In this document: piece by piece, positions 21,100 to 31,271 of the stretch
Numbering within the stretch: position 1 is the first letter of the stretch
Layout: every line of letters begins with the position of its first letter
NCBI RefSeq assembly: GCF_004570325.1
Contig: NZ_SPQO01000039.1
Location: forward strand, 1 to 37,346
Direction of reading: 5' to 3'
Length of the DNA stretch: 37,346 bases
DNA from: Mycobacterium sp. PS03-16
Lineage (GTDB): Bacteria > Actinomycetota > Actinomycetes > Mycobacteriales > Mycobacteriaceae
Notes under the pieces: generated by a model
The model's input: the letters and a program-made list of their open reading frames with translations, nothing else
Told to the model about the DNA's origin: nothing
Database searches by the model: none
Program-made: the position numbers and the translations under genes

Positions 21100-22422
21100 A
21101 TGAGCAACGATGCCGACGGGACCGGTCAACCCGGCCCGCCGCCGCCGGCACCGCCGCAGTCGACTCCCCCGCCGCCGGGGTATGCAGGCCAGCCGGCGTA
21201 TCCCGGACCCGGGGGGACGCCGCAGCCCGGCTACCCGCCGCAGGGCTACCCGGCACCGGGCTATCCGCCGCCCGGCTACCCACCACCCGGCTACCCACCG
21301 GCCGGGTACCAGCAGCCGTACCCACCGGCCGGGTATCCCCCGCCCGGTTACCAGCAGCCCTACCAGCAGCCCGGCTACCCGCCGCCGGGATACAGATACC
21401 CGCAGCCCGGTTACCCGCCACCGGGATACGGCTCGTACGGGGCCGGGGTGCTCAAACCCGGTGTCATTCCGCTGCGTCCGCTGACGCTGTCCGACATCTT
21501 CAACGGCGCGATCAACTACATCCGGCGCAATCCCAAGACCACCCTCGGGCTCACGGCCGCGGTGGTGATCGCCGCGCAGATCATCGCTTTGGTGCTGCAG
21601 GTGCTGATCCCGCTCGTCTCCACCGGCAGCGTCGACCCGACCCTGACCGAAGAGACGGTCTCCACCGGCGACGTCGTGGCGTTCACCGCGTCGTCGCTGG
21701 TCGGTTCGGTCACTACCGCGCTCGCCGCGATCGTGCTCAGCGGCATGCTGACCGTCGTCGTCGGCCGCGCGGTGTTCGGCGCCGACATCACCGTCGGCGA
21801 GGCCTGGCAGCGGGTGAAGGGCCGGCTGCCTGCGCTGCTCGGCTTCACCGTGCTCGAGGCGCTCGCGATCATCGCGGTAGTGGCGATCGTCGTGTTGGTG
21901 ATCGCCATCGCGGCCGCCGCCGGCGGTGCCGCCGCCGGCTTCCTGGTCGGCGCCCCGCTGGTCATCGCGGCCGTCCTGGGCATCGCCTACGTCGCCACGA
22001 TGCTGATCTTCACGCCCGCGCTCATCGTGCTCGAGCACCTGGGCGTCCTGGCCGCGGCCAAGCGCTCCTTCGCGTTGATCAAGAACGACTTCTGGCGGGT
22101 GCTGGGCATCTGGCTGCTCGCCGCGCTGGCGACCGCGGTGATCGCCGGCGCCGTCGGGGTGCCGTTCAGCTTCGGCGGCCAGCTGCTGGCCACCTCGGTC
22201 GGCTCCAACGCCGGGGCGCTCGCCGGGCTGGTCCTGATCGCGATCGGCGGGGCCATCGGGCAGATCCTCACCGCGCCGTTCAGCGCCGGCGTCATCGTGT
22301 TGCTCTACACCGATCGCCGCATCCGGGCGGAGGCGTTCGACCTGGTGTTGCAGACCGGCGCCGCCGGACCCGGCGGCCCGGCGCACTCCACCGACCACCT
22401 CTGGCTGACCCGCCGCCCGTGA
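21100..22422 (+). CDS. Membrane protein with Pro/Gly/Tyr repeat N-terminus (Rv3689-like)
   Basis: A 440-residue protein. Residues about 7-112 are a low-complexity tail of GYPPPGYP-type repeats, predicted cytoplasmic and disordered. After a conserved LRPLTLSDIFNGAINYIRRNPK segment (about 125-146) six long hydrophobic segments follow to about residue 405. The membrane part resembles the domain found N-terminal to some glycerophosphodiester phosphodiesterases, but no phosphodiesterase domain is present. ATG 21100 has AGGA about 8 nt upstream and is preferred to 21052 and 21091. It starts the MoxR/DUF58 cluster; the next gene begins one base after its stop. Confidence 0.85.
   Translation: MSNDADGTGQPGPPPPAPPQSTPPPPGYAGQPAYPGPGGTPQPGYPPQGYPAPGYPPPGYPPPGYPPAGYQQPYPPAGYPPPGYQQPYQQPGYPPPGYRYPQPGYPPPGYGSYGAGVLKPGVIPLRPLTLSDIFNGAINYIRRNPKTTLGLTAAVVIAAQIIALVLQVLIPLVSTGSVDPTLTEETVSTGDVVAFTASSLVGSVTTALAAIVLSGMLTVVVGRAVFGADITVGEAWQRVKGRLPALLGFTVLEALAIIAVVAIVVLVIAIAAAAGGAAAGFLVGAPLVIAAVLGIAYVATMLIFTPALIVLEHLGVLAAAKRSFALIKNDFWRVLGIWLLAALATAVIAGAVGVPFSFGGQLLATSVGSNAGALAGLVLIAIGGAIGQILTAPFSAGVIVLLYTDRRIRAEAFDLVLQTGAAGPGGPAHSTDHLWLTRRP
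21157..21432 (+). repeat. Coding tandem repeat (GYPPPGYP-type)
   Basis: Imperfect repeats of a 15-nt unit, consensus like CCGCCCGGCTACCCA, encode Pro-Pro-Gly-Tyr-Pro in the N-terminal tail of the membrane protein. About 15 Tyr-containing units are present, some with Gln-Gln-Pro-Tyr variants. Such arrays often vary in copy number between strains. Confidence 0.8.
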
Positions 22423-22423
22423 C

Positions 22424-23074
22424 GTGCCGACCGTAGACATCGACCGGGACGCCGCGCGCGACGCCGCCCAGCGGGAGCTCGACAAGCCGATCTACCCGAA
22501 AGGCTCGCTGACCGAACGGCTCTCGGACTGGATCAACGAGCTGGTCTACCGACTCGCCCAGCAGGGCGCCGGGGTGCCGGGCGGCTGGCTCACCATCAGC
22601 GTGCTGGCCCTGCTGACCGTGGCGCTGATCGTGGCGGCCATCCGCGTCGCGCGGCGCACCATGCGCACCGACCGGGGCGACGTCTCCCTGTACGGGGGGC
22701 AGGAACTCGGCGCCGCCGGACACCGAGCGGTCGCCGCGCAGCACGCCGCCAACGGCGAATGGGAGCTCGCCATCCGCCACCGCCTGCGGGCGGTGGCGCG
22801 GCGGTTGGAGGAGGCCGGCGTGCTGGCCCCGGTGCCCGGACGCACCGCCACCGAACTCGCCCGGGACGCCGGTGCCGCCCTGCCCCACCTGCGCGCCGAA
22901 CTGCGCGATGCGGCAGCGGCATTCAACGACGTCACCTACGGCGACCGGCCCGGCACCGAGGCGGCCTACCGGCTGGTGGCCGACCTCGACGACCACCTCG
23001 GCGGCGCAGGGGCCGCGGCCGGCCCGGCGGGTGAGGCGTCCGCCCCCGCGCCCGGCTGGGCGGAGGTGCGATGA
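22424..23074 (+). CDS. DUF4129 membrane protein (Rv3690-like)
   Basis: A 216-residue protein with an N-terminal amphipathic region (DAAQRELDKPIYPK, SLTERLSDWINELVYRL), one membrane helix at about 54-75 (WLTISVLALLTVALIVAAI), and a C-terminal DUF4129 domain (HAANGEWELAIRHRLRAVARRLEE; GRTATELARDAG; YGDRPGTEAAYR). DUF4129 is often found with transglutaminase-like or MoxR-linked membrane complexes; its function is unknown. GTG 22424 follows the previous stop by one base; its own TGA overlaps the ATG of the next gene. Confidence 0.85.
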   Translation: MPTVDIDRDAARDAAQRELDKPIYPKGSLTERLSDWINELVYRLAQQGAGVPGGWLTISVLALLTVALIVAAIRVARRTMRTDRGDVSLYGGQELGAAGHRAVAAQHAANGEWELAIRHRLRAVARRLEEAGVLAPVPGRTATELARDAGAALPHLRAELRDAAAAFNDVTYGDRPGTEAAYRLVADLDDHLGGAGAAAGPAGEASAPAPGWAEVR

Positions 23075-24224
23075 CCCGGCCCACCACGGACCACAGCTCG
23101 GCGGTCGGCCCGACCCTGCGGCAACGCTGGCGCGCCATGCGCTGGGTGGTGCTCGCGCTCATCGTGATCGCGGTGGTCGCCGCCGTCGGCACGTATCTGA
23201 CCGCACCGCGCCCCGGCGACCCGATGGATCCGCAGTCCACGTCTCCGGATGGGACCCGCGCGCTGGTCACCCTGCTGCGCGACCGGGGCGTCGAGGTGAT
23301 CGAAGCGGGCACCGTCGCCGACGTGGAACGGGCCGCCACTGCCGACACGCTGCTCATCGTGGCGCAAACCGTCCACCTCACCGGCGCCGGCCAACTCGAC
23401 CGGCTCGCCGCCCTGCCCGGCGACCGCCTGCTGATCGAGCCGGTGTCGCGAACCCGCGAGGCGCTCGCCCCGGCGGTCAAGGCGGCCGGCGCCAACGCCT
23501 TCGACGCCCTGCCGGGCTGCGATCTGCCCGCCGCGCAGCGGGCCGGCGAGGCCCGCCTCGGCATCGCCGACACCTACGAGGCCGAGGACCCCGGCCTCGA
23601 CTTGACCAGTTGCTACGACGGCGTGCTCGTGCGCTACACCGAGGACGGCCGCACCGTCACCGTCGTCGGCACCGCGGCCTTCATGACCAACGACGGCCTG
23701 CTCGAACAGGGCAACGCCGCGCTGGCGATGAACCTCGCCGGCGAACGACCGCGCGCCATCTGGTACGCCCCGCAACACCGCGAAGGAGACCCCGGCGGGG
23801 ACGCCACTCTCTCCGAGCTCATCCCCGGCCAGGTCGCGTGGATCGTGCTGCAGCTGTCGCTGGCCGTCGCGCTGATCGCGCTCTGGCAGGGCCGCCGGCT
23901 GGGTCCGCTGGTCGCCGAGCGGCTGCCGGTGGTGGTCCGCGCCTCGGAGACCGTCGAGGGCCGCGGCCGGCTGTACCGGTCCCGCCGGGCCCGCGACCGC
24001 GCCGCCGACGCACTGCGCACCGGCGCCCGCCAGCGGCTGCTGCCCCGGCTCGGGCTCGGCGTCACCGCACCACCCGCCGCCGTTGTGCAGGCCGCCGCCG
24101 ACCGCAGCGGACTCGATCCCGACCTCATCGACCGGGCCCTGTTCGGCCCGCCCCCGGCCACCGACGCCGACCTCGTCACCCTCGCCCACCAACTCGACGA
24201 CATCGAAAGGCAGGTCGCCCACTC

Positions 24225-24228
<4 letters not shown>
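23071..24228 (+). CDS. DUF4350 membrane protein (Rv3691-like)
   Basis: A 385-residue protein with an N-terminal membrane helix (about 24-44, WVVLALIVIAVVAAVGTYL), an extracytoplasmic DUF4350 region (SPDGTRALVTLLRDRGVEVIEA; TVVGTAAFMTNDGLLEQGNAALAMNL) with a GATase-like/IFT52-like alpha-beta appearance, a second membrane helix at about 254-272 (WIVLQLSLAVALIALWQG), and a basic helical cytoplasmic tail. Two Cys (in PGCDLP and TSCYDG) may form an extracytoplasmic disulfide. No enzymatic motif is visible. It is coupled to both neighbours by ATGA and GTGA overlaps. Confidence 0.85.
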
Positions 24229-25210
<982 letters not shown>

Positions 25211-25211
<1 letters not shown>

Positions 25212-26536
25212 TGGTCCTCACCGGCCGGGCCGGGCTGATCGCCCTGCTGTGTGTGCTGCCCATCGGGGTGGCCCCCGCGCCGGGCGTGGCGTTCCTGGTG
25301 CTGTTCGCCGCGCTGCTGGCGGCGATCGTCGCCGACGTCGCGCTGGCGGCCAGCCCGCGCGCGCTTACGCTGAGCCGGTCCGGCGAGACGACCGCCCGCC
25401 TCGGGCAGTCCGTCGACGCGGTGCTGACCGTGCAGAACGCCGGCCGGCGCCGGTTCCGCGGCCGCATCCGCGACGCCTGGCCGCCGAGCAGCCGCGGCGA
25501 ACCCCGCGCGCACACCGTCGACTTCGCTGTCGGACAACAGGTTTCGCTGACCACCACGCTGACCCCGCGGCGCCGTGGCGATATGAGCGCCGCGCTGGTG
25601 ACCGCCCGCGCAATCGGCCCGCTGGGCGTCGCCGGGCGTCAGGGCGCGCACCGGGCGCCCGGTGAGATCCGGGTGCTGCCGCCGTTCCTGTCGCGCAAAC
25701 ACCTGCCGTCGCGGCTGGCCCGGCTGCGCGAACTCGACGGGTCCACACCGGTGCTGATCCGCGGTCAGGGCACCGAATTCGACTCACTGCGCGAGTACGT
25801 CGTGGGCGACGACGTCCGCTCGATCGACTGGCGCGCGACGGCCCGCCGCGCCGACGTCGTGGTGCGGACCTGGCGCCCCGAACGCGATCAGCGCATCGTC
25901 ATCGTCCTCGACACCGGACGCACCTCGGCGGGCCGGGTCGGGATCGACCCCACGGCCCCGGGCGGCGCCACGGGCTGGCCGCGGCTGGACTGGTCGATGG
26001 ACGCCGCGCTGCTGCTCACCGCGCTGGCCGCCCGCGCCGGCGACCACGTCGACTTCCTCGCCCACGACCGAATCAGCCGCGCCGCGGTGGTCAACGCCTC
26101 ACGCACCGAACTGCTCCCGCAGGTGGTCAACGCGATGGCGCCGCTGGAGCCCGCGCTCGTCGAATCCGACTTCCCGGCCATGGTGTCGGCGGTGCAGCGG
26201 CGCGTCCGCCGGCGGGCCCTGGTGGTGCTGTTGACCGACCTCAACCCGTCCGCCCTCGACGAAGGGCTGATGGAGGTGCTGCCGCAACTGGCCGCCCGCC
26301 ACCACGTGCTGGTGGCGGCGGTCACCGACCCGCGGGTCGACACGCTGGCCGCGGGTCGCGACGACGCGGCCGCGGTGTACGACGCCGCCGCCGCCGAACG
26401 GTCGCGCAACGAGCGCCGCACGATCGCCGCCCGCTTGCGACACGCCGGGGTCGACGTCGTCGACGCGGGACCCGACGACCTGGCGCCGGCGCTGGCCGAC
26501 CGCTACCTGGAGATGAAGGCCGCCGGCCGTCTGTAG
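25211..26536 (+). CDS. DUF58 (VWA-like) membrane protein, MoxR partner
   Basis: A 441-residue protein: two N-terminal hydrophobic segments (about 6-50), a beta-rich domain (about 55-170), then the DUF58 signature GTEFDSLREYVVGDDVRSIDWRATARR and a VWA-like domain beginning IVIVLDTGRTSAG. The MIDAS loop is degenerate: DTGRTS instead of D-x-S-x-S. The later VVLLTDLNPSALDEG segment keeps a plausible metal-site Asp. MoxR ATPases commonly act on such proteins. GTG 25211 shares its first base with the moxR2 stop. Its stop directly abuts the stop of the convergent SpoIIM-like gene. Confidence 0.92.
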
Positions 26537-27529
26537 TCAGCCGGTCGGCACGACATCGGGGGCGTCCTCCACGTCGCCGGTCTCACCGGCGCGCACCGCC
26601 CGCCGGCCGAAGTGCACGATGTAGGCGAGGAACGCGATCTCCGCGCCCACCCCGATCGCGATACGCGCGAAGGTGGGCAGCGGCGACGGCGTGACCAGCG
26701 CCTCGATCAGGCCCGAGATGAACAGCACCACAACCAGTCCTACGGCCACGGACACAACCGCCCGGCCCTGCTCGGCCAGAACCTGCCCGCGCGGCCGGTG
26801 GCCCGGCGCGATCACCGTCCAGCCCAGCCGCATGCCGGCGGCCGCGGCGAGGAACACCGCGGTCAACTCGAGCAGGCCGTGCGGGGTGAGCAGGCCGAGG
26901 AAGATGTCACCCTTGCCCGCGTCGAACATCAGCCCGGCCGTCAGCCCGAGGTTGGCCGCGTTCTGGAACAGGATGTACGGGATCGGCAGCCCCAGCAGGA
27001 TCGCGAAGCCGATGCACTGCGCGGCCACCCACGCGTTGTTGGTCCACACTCGCAGCGCGAACGAGCCGGCGGGGTTCTCGCTGTAATACGAGGCGAAGTC
27101 GTTGTTGACCAGCTGGTCGATGTCGCTGGGGGTGCCGATCGCCGACTGCACCTCCGCGTTGCCCGCCACCCACATCGCGATCAGCGTGGCCACGACGAGG
27201 AACGCGGCGGCCGAGCCGGCCCACCACCGCCACGACCGGTAGGCCACCACCGGGAACGACACCGTCCAGAACCGCACGAACTCCCGCCACAGCGGGGCGT
27301 GCGCACCGGTGACCGCGGCGCGTGCCCGCGCCACCAGGCCCGAGAGCCGGCCGACCAGTACCGAATCCGTGGACGCCGACCGGACCATCGACAGGTGCGT
27401 GGACACCCGCTGATAGAGGTCGACCAGTTCGTCGACCTCCGCGCCGGTCAGCGTGCGGCGGCGTTTGATCAGCTGGTCCAGGCGGTCCCAGGTGGCGCGG
27501 TGGGCCAGCACGAACGCATCGACATCCAC
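26537..27529 (-). CDS. SpoIIM-family (stage II sporulation protein M-like) membrane protein
   Basis: A 330-residue protein with a 100-residue cytoplasmic helical N-terminus (LDQLIKRRRTLTGAEVDELVDLYQRVSTHLS), then five to six membrane helices (about 104-122, 173-195, 205-225, 250-270, 285-310). NNAWVAAQCIGFAILLGLP and TPHGLLELTAVFLAAAAGM are SpoIIM-family hallmarks. In mycobacteria, which do not sporulate, the homologue Rv3694c sits beside MoxR2 and RDD genes; its function is unknown. GTG 27529 is supported by a leaderless TAGGCT 7 nt upstream. Confidence 0.9.
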   Translation of the reverse strand: MDVDAFVLAHRATWDRLDQLIKRRRTLTGAEVDELVDLYQRVSTHLSMVRSASTDSVLVGRLSGLVARARAAVTGAHAPLWREFVRFWTVSFPVVAYRSWRWWAGSAAAFLVVATLIAMWVAGNAEVQSAIGTPSDIDQLVNNDFASYYSENPAGSFALRVWTNNAWVAAQCIGFAILLGLPIPYILFQNAANLGLTAGLMFDAGKGDIFLGLLTPHGLLELTAVFLAAAAGMRLGWTVIAPGHRPRGQVLAEQGRAVVSVAVGLVVVLFISGLIEALVTPSPLPTFARIAIGVGAEIAFLAYIVHFGRRAVRAGETGDVEDAPDVVPTG

Positions 27530-27536
27530 CCTCGGC

Positions 27537-27549
27537 AGCCTAGTAGCGT
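27537..27549. promoter_or_regulatory. Back-to-back leaderless promoters (spoIIM-like / RDD)
   Basis: Minus strand TAGGCT (27542-27537), 7 nt before GTG 27529; plus strand TAGCGT (27544-27549), 6 nt before ATG 27556. The two -10 boxes are separated by a single base, and the start codons by 26 bp, so both -35 regions must lie inside the other gene. Confidence 0.55.
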
Positions 27550-27555
27550 GGCGCT

Positions 27556-28392
27556 ATGGTCTCCCAGCCCGAGCCGGTGGTGACCGGCGACGCGGTGATG
27601 CTCGACGTGCAGATCGCCCAGCTGCCGATCCGGGCGCTGGCGGCGATGGTCGACATCCTGGTCATCTTCGTCGGCTACCTCATCGGCGTGGTGCTGTGGG
27701 CCATCACCGTCGACCGCTTCGACCCGGCGCTGTCGGCGGCCGTGCTGGTGATCTTCACGGTCGTCACGCTGGTCGGGTATCCGCTGGTGTTCGAGACCGC
27801 GACGCGGGGCCGCACGCTGGGCAAGATGGCGCTGGGGTTGCGCGTGGTGTCCGAGGACGGCGGCCCGGAACGCTTCCGCCAGGCGCTGTTCCGTGCGCTG
27901 TCCGGGTTCATCGAGTTGTGGATGCTGGCCGGCGGCCCGGCCGCGGTGTGCAGCCTGCTGTCGCCGAAGGGTAAGCGCATCGGGGACATCTTCGCCGGCA
28001 CCGTGGTGATCACCGAACGCGCCGCGCGCATCAGTCCGCCGCCGGCGATGCCGCCCGCGCTGGCGTGGTGGGCGGCGTCGCTGCAGCTGTCGGGCCTCGG
28101 CCCCGAACGGGCCGAGATGGCTCGCCAGTTCCTCTCCCGGGCAACCCAACTCGACCCGCGCCTGCGCGACGAGATGGCCTACCGGATTGCCGCCGACGTC
28201 GCGGCCCGCATCGCACCGCCCCCACCGCCCGGCACCCCGCCGCACCTGATGCTGGCCGCCGTGCTGGCCGAACGGCACCGCCGCGAGTTGATCCGGCTGA
28301 CGCCCGCGCCCGCGCAGGCACCGACCGCACCGCCCGCTCCGTATGCCACCGCTGCGCCGCAACGGGATACGGGATTCACCCCGCCGAGTTAA
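27556..28392 (+). CDS. RDD-family membrane protein (Rv3695-like)
   Basis: A 278-residue protein with the RDD domain at about 18-150: the first segment begins LPIRALAAMVDILVIFVGYLIGVVLW, where Arg and Asp of the RDD signature are visible, then VLVIFTVVTLVGYPLVFETATRGRTLGKMALGLRVV. The C-terminal 120 residues are cytoplasmic, with a four-helix look and a Pro/Ala-rich tail. The substrate is unknown. ATG 27556 is leaderless. Its TAA overlaps the TAA of the convergent DUF1772 gene. Confidence 0.88.
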   Translation: MVSQPEPVVTGDAVMLDVQIAQLPIRALAAMVDILVIFVGYLIGVVLWAITVDRFDPALSAAVLVIFTVVTLVGYPLVFETATRGRTLGKMALGLRVVSEDGGPERFRQALFRALSGFIELWMLAGGPAAVCSLLSPKGKRIGDIFAGTVVITERAARISPPPAMPPALAWWAASLQLSGLGPERAEMARQFLSRATQLDPRLRDEMAYRIAADVAARIAPPPPPGTPPHLMLAAVLAERHRRELIRLTPAPAQAPTAPPAPYATAAPQRDTGFTPPS

Positions 28393-28883
28393 CGCGCCAC
28401 CAGCGCCGCGATCAGCAGCGCCCCCGCGGCCAGGCCGGTGGCGGTGCGCACGTGGTTCCACAGCGTCCACACACGCAGGTGGTGCGCCCATTCCCGAGCG
28501 GCGTCGACCGCCGACAGCGTGTCCGGTGTCAGGCCGTCGAGATGGTTGTTGAGCGGGATGTTGAACGCCACGGTGACGACGAAACCCGTTACCCCGCAGA
28601 CCCCTCCGGCCACCAGCAACCACCCGCCGGGTGCTCCCCAGCGCAGCACGCCGAGCGCCCCCACCGCCACCGCCAGCAGGGCCGACCCGAGGAACAGGAT
28701 CAGGAACGCGGCGTTGGCCTGGGCCTCGGCGTTGATGCCGCGCATGGCGGTGATCGCCTCGGCGGGGTCGGTGCGGTCGAGTCCGCGCATCACGAAGGTG
28801 GAGAACGCGAAGAAGATGCCGCCCACCGCGGTGCAGGCGACGGCCGTGACCGCGGTGAGGACGAGGACGGGTCCGGAGTTCAT
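28389..28883 (-). CDS. DUF1772 (anthrone oxygenase-like) membrane protein
   Basis: A 164-residue protein with four membrane segments (about 7-29, 58-80, 85-107, 143-162). The motif FNIPLNNHLD, followed by AREWAHHLRVWTLWNHVRTATG, is the DUF1772 signature. Some fungal members are anthrone oxygenases, but bacterial ones are uncharacterised. It is divergent from the AraC gene (87 bp), the usual arrangement for a target and its regulator, so control by that protein is likely. ATG 28883 has no obvious Shine-Dalgarno. Confidence 0.85.
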   Translation of the reverse strand: MNSGPVLVLTAVTAVACTAVGGIFFAFSTFVMRGLDRTDPAEAITAMRGINAEAQANAAFLILFLGSALLAVAVGALGVLRWGAPGGWLLVAGGVCGVTGFVVTVAFNIPLNNHLDGLTPDTLSAVDAAREWAHHLRVWTLWNHVRTATGLAAGALLIAALVAR

Positions 28884-28923
28884 GACGGCGAGTCAATCGC
28901 GCACGGATGAGACGATCCATCGC

Positions 28924-28964
28924 CGAGCGTCGCGGTTCCATACGCGAGCGTCTCGGGTTACGCT
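28924..28964 (+). promoter_or_regulatory. AraC promoter with tandem half-sites
   Basis: CGAGCGTC occurs at 28924-28931 and again at 28945-28952, exactly 21 bp (two helical turns) apart in direct orientation, the layout bound by AraC-type proteins. TACGCT (28959-28964) lies 6 nt before GTG 28971 as a leaderless -10 box, so the proximal half-site sits at its -35. Confidence 0.5.
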
Positions 28965-28970
28965 GCGCTC

Positions 28971-29900
28971 GTGGACGCGGTGGTCGGCCTGCTCGACGGG
29001 GTGCGGGCCCGCGGGGCGTTCGTGCTGCGGATGTCGATGGACTCGCCGTGGTCGCTGAGCGTGCGCGACCGCGCCCCGCTGACCGTGATCTGCCAGACGC
29101 GCGGCGAGTCCGTCCTCATCGGTGAGGCCTCCGGCATCACGCGGCTGCACGCCGGCGATGTGGCGCTGACGCGCGGCACCCAGCACTACGTGTTCGCCGA
29201 CGATCCGGCGACGGCGCCGATGGCGGTCATTCACCCCGGGCAGCGCTGCACCACCCCGTCCGGCCGGGAACTGCGCTTCGAGATGACGGTGGGCGTGCGC
29301 ACGTGGGGCAACAGTCCCGCCGGCGCGTGCCGGGCGGTGATCGGCGCCTACGAGGGCCGCAGCGCAGTGAGCGCCCGGCTGCTCGACGCCCTGCCCGCGG
29401 TGGCGGTGGTGCGCGCCCACGAGTGGGACACGCCGCTGGTCGACCTACTGGCCGCCGAGGCAGGCCGCGGCGGCACCGGCCACGAGGCCTACCTCGACCG
29501 GCTGCTCGACCTGCTGTTGATCGCGGTGCTGCGCACCTGGTTCGACCGCGACAGCGCCGCGCCGGCCTGGTGGCACGCCGAACGCGATCCCGTGGTCGGG
29601 CCCGCGCTGCGGTTGCTCTACGGCGATCCCGCGCGTGCCTGGACCGTGGCGAATCTCGCCACGGCCGTCGGCTGTTCGCGTGCCGCCCTGGCCCGGCGGT
29701 TCACCGAGCAGGTCGGTGAACCGCCGATCGCGTTCCTCACCGGTTGGCGGCTGGCACTCGCTGCCGACCTGCTGCGCTCCGGTGACGCCACCCTCGCCGC
29801 GGTCGCCCGGCAGGTCGGATACAGCACCCCGTTCGCGTTGAGCGGGGCGTTCAAACGCGCCTACGGCGTCAGCCCCAAGGCCTACCGGGCGTCGGCCTAG
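28971..29900 (+). CDS. AraC-family transcription regulator
   Basis: A 309-residue regulator with an N-terminal cupin domain (SPWSLSVRDRAPLTVICQTRG, ITRLHAGDVALTRG) and a C-terminal AraC double helix-turn-helix (WTVANLATAVGCSRAALARRF and LAAVARQVGYSTPFALSGAFKRAYGVSPKAYR). The cupin is of the type found in AraC regulators of short-chain oxidoreductases. GTG 28971 is leaderless. Its stop overlaps that of the convergent carotenoid oxygenase gene. Likely targets: the divergent DUF1772 gene and itself. Confidence 0.93.
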   Translation: MDAVVGLLDGVRARGAFVLRMSMDSPWSLSVRDRAPLTVICQTRGESVLIGEASGITRLHAGDVALTRGTQHYVFADDPATAPMAVIHPGQRCTTPSGRELRFEMTVGVRTWGNSPAGACRAVIGAYEGRSAVSARLLDALPAVAVVRAHEWDTPLVDLLAAEAGRGGTGHEAYLDRLLDLLLIAVLRTWFDRDSAAPAWWHAERDPVVGPALRLLYGDPARAWTVANLATAVGCSRAALARRFTEQVGEPPIAFLTGWRLALAADLLRSGDATLAAVARQVGYSTPFALSGAFKRAYGVSPKAYRASA

Positions 29901-31234
29901 CCCGTGATCCAGTTGCCGTGGAAGCCGTACGGAATACGTTGCGGCACCTGCACTCTGGCGACCGGCGGGGCGGCGATGTCGCCGGCGTCGAGGATCACCA
30001 GGTCGCTGCCGTCGCGGACCGGGTCATAGACGTAGGCGAGATACCAGCCGTTCTGCTCGTCGGCCGGACCCGACGCGGACGGCACGAACACCGCCTCACC
30101 CGGACCACCCGGGGCGTCCGCGGAGCCGAACACGTGCTCACTGGCCGCACCGGTGGTGAGGTCGTAGCGCACCAGGCGGTGTTCGCCGACCGATACCGCG
30201 TAGCGGGCGGGCAGCCCGGCCAGCCGATCGTCGATGCGCGGGAACTCCACGGCCCGGTCGTCGAGCTGGCGTTCGGAGACCGTACCCGTCGCCAGGTCGA
30301 TCGTCCAGCTCCACAGCACCCCGTCGGCCTCGAATCCGCCTGAGTTACGCCATAGTTCGGGGTAGCGCACCGCCTGCAGCACCAGTGTGTGCCCGACCTC
30401 GTAGGCGTTGGCGACGTGGAACACGTAGCACGGGTCGATCTCGAACCAGCGCACCTCGCCGAACGGGTCGTCGCGGCGCAGCACGCCGAGCCGCGCGCCG
30501 TAGCCGTCGTCCCACCGGTAGGGCATGTCGCCCTCGCCGCGCAGTGCGACGTCGAGGTTGAACACGATCGGCAGGTCCATGAAGATCACGTGGCCGCTGG
30601 TCAACGCGAAGTCGTGCATCATCGTCAGCGCCTTGACGTCGATGGGCCGGTTGACGGTCAGTTCGCCGTTCGCGTCGGCGCGGTGGTAGGTCACGTGCGG
30701 TGCGAAGATGCTGCCGTAGCCGAAGAAGTGCAGTTCGCCCGTGGTCGGGCAGATCTTCGGGTGGGCGGTCATCGAATCGACGAGCTTGCCGCCGAAGTCG
30801 TAGGCGCCCAGGGTCTGCAGATCGTTGGTGATCTCATACGGCAGTGACGATTCCACCAGCGCCAGCGTCTTACCCGCGTGGTTGACCACGTGGGTGTTGG
30901 CCACGCTCGAGTGCAGGTTGCGGCTGCCGTCGGCGTTGTACACACCGAAGTGGTTCTCGAAGCTCTCCGTGCGCACCCACCGGTTGCGGTACCAGGCGGC
31001 GCGGCCGTTCTCGATGCGCACGCCGTGGATCATTCCGTCGCCGGTGAACCAGTGCCCCGTGGGCTGCCGCGGATTGGGTCCGTTGCGCAGGTACCAGCCC
31101 TCGAGGTCGGCCGGGATCTCACCCTCGACCGGTAGGTCGAAGGCGGTCAACTCGTCGGCGACGGGTGCGTAGTTGCCCTGTTGGAAGAACTGCCCGGTGC
31201 CGAATAGGGCCGAGGTGTCGGTGGTGTCGGTCAT
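29897..31234 (-). CDS. Carotenoid cleavage oxygenase (RPE65/CCD family)
   Basis: A 445-residue non-haem Fe(II) dioxygenase of the CCD/RPE65 family that oxidatively cleaves carotenoid or stilbene-type double bonds. The four iron-binding His are His158 (TAHPK), His207 (MMHDFA), His273 (FHVANAYE) and His439 (GFHGNW, near the C-terminus); the second-shell Glu in LALVESS is also present. NGPNPRQP and WFTGDGMIHG mark the N-terminal blade. ATG 31234 has AGGAGA 5 nt upstream and is preferred to 31294. It faces away from a PadR regulator whose operator covers its promoter. Confidence 0.93.
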   Translation of the reverse strand: MTDTTDTSALFGTGQFFQQGNYAPVADELTAFDLPVEGEIPADLEGWYLRNGPNPRQPTGHWFTGDGMIHGVRIENGRAAWYRNRWVRTESFENHFGVYNADGSRNLHSSVANTHVVNHAGKTLALVESSLPYEITNDLQTLGAYDFGGKLVDSMTAHPKICPTTGELHFFGYGSIFAPHVTYHRADANGELTVNRPIDVKALTMMHDFALTSGHVIFMDLPIVFNLDVALRGEGDMPYRWDDGYGARLGVLRRDDPFGEVRWFEIDPCYVFHVANAYEVGHTLVLQAVRYPELWRNSGGFEADGVLWSWTIDLATGTVSERQLDDRAVEFPRIDDRLAGLPARYAVSVGEHRLVRYDLTTGAASEHVFGSADAPGGPGEAVFVPSASGPADEQNGWYLAYVYDPVRDGSDLVILDAGDIAAPPVARVQVPQRIPYGFHGNWITG

Positions 31235-31271
31235 GGCGTCTCCTGTTTCGCGGATGTCTGCCTCCAGACTC

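Noticed and set aside
21157..21432. Regular repeats that might be a CRISPR or VNTR locus.
   Set aside because: They are in-frame Pro-Gly-Tyr codons without spacers; the repeat is protein-coding (possible copy-number variation remains).
22872..24224. Very long open frame in register with moxR2, extending 450 codons upstream.
   Set aside because: It overlaps the real DUF4129 and DUF4350 genes in another frame; the product is Arg/Pro-rich noise typical of high-GC shadow frames, and moxR2 has its own coupled GTG.
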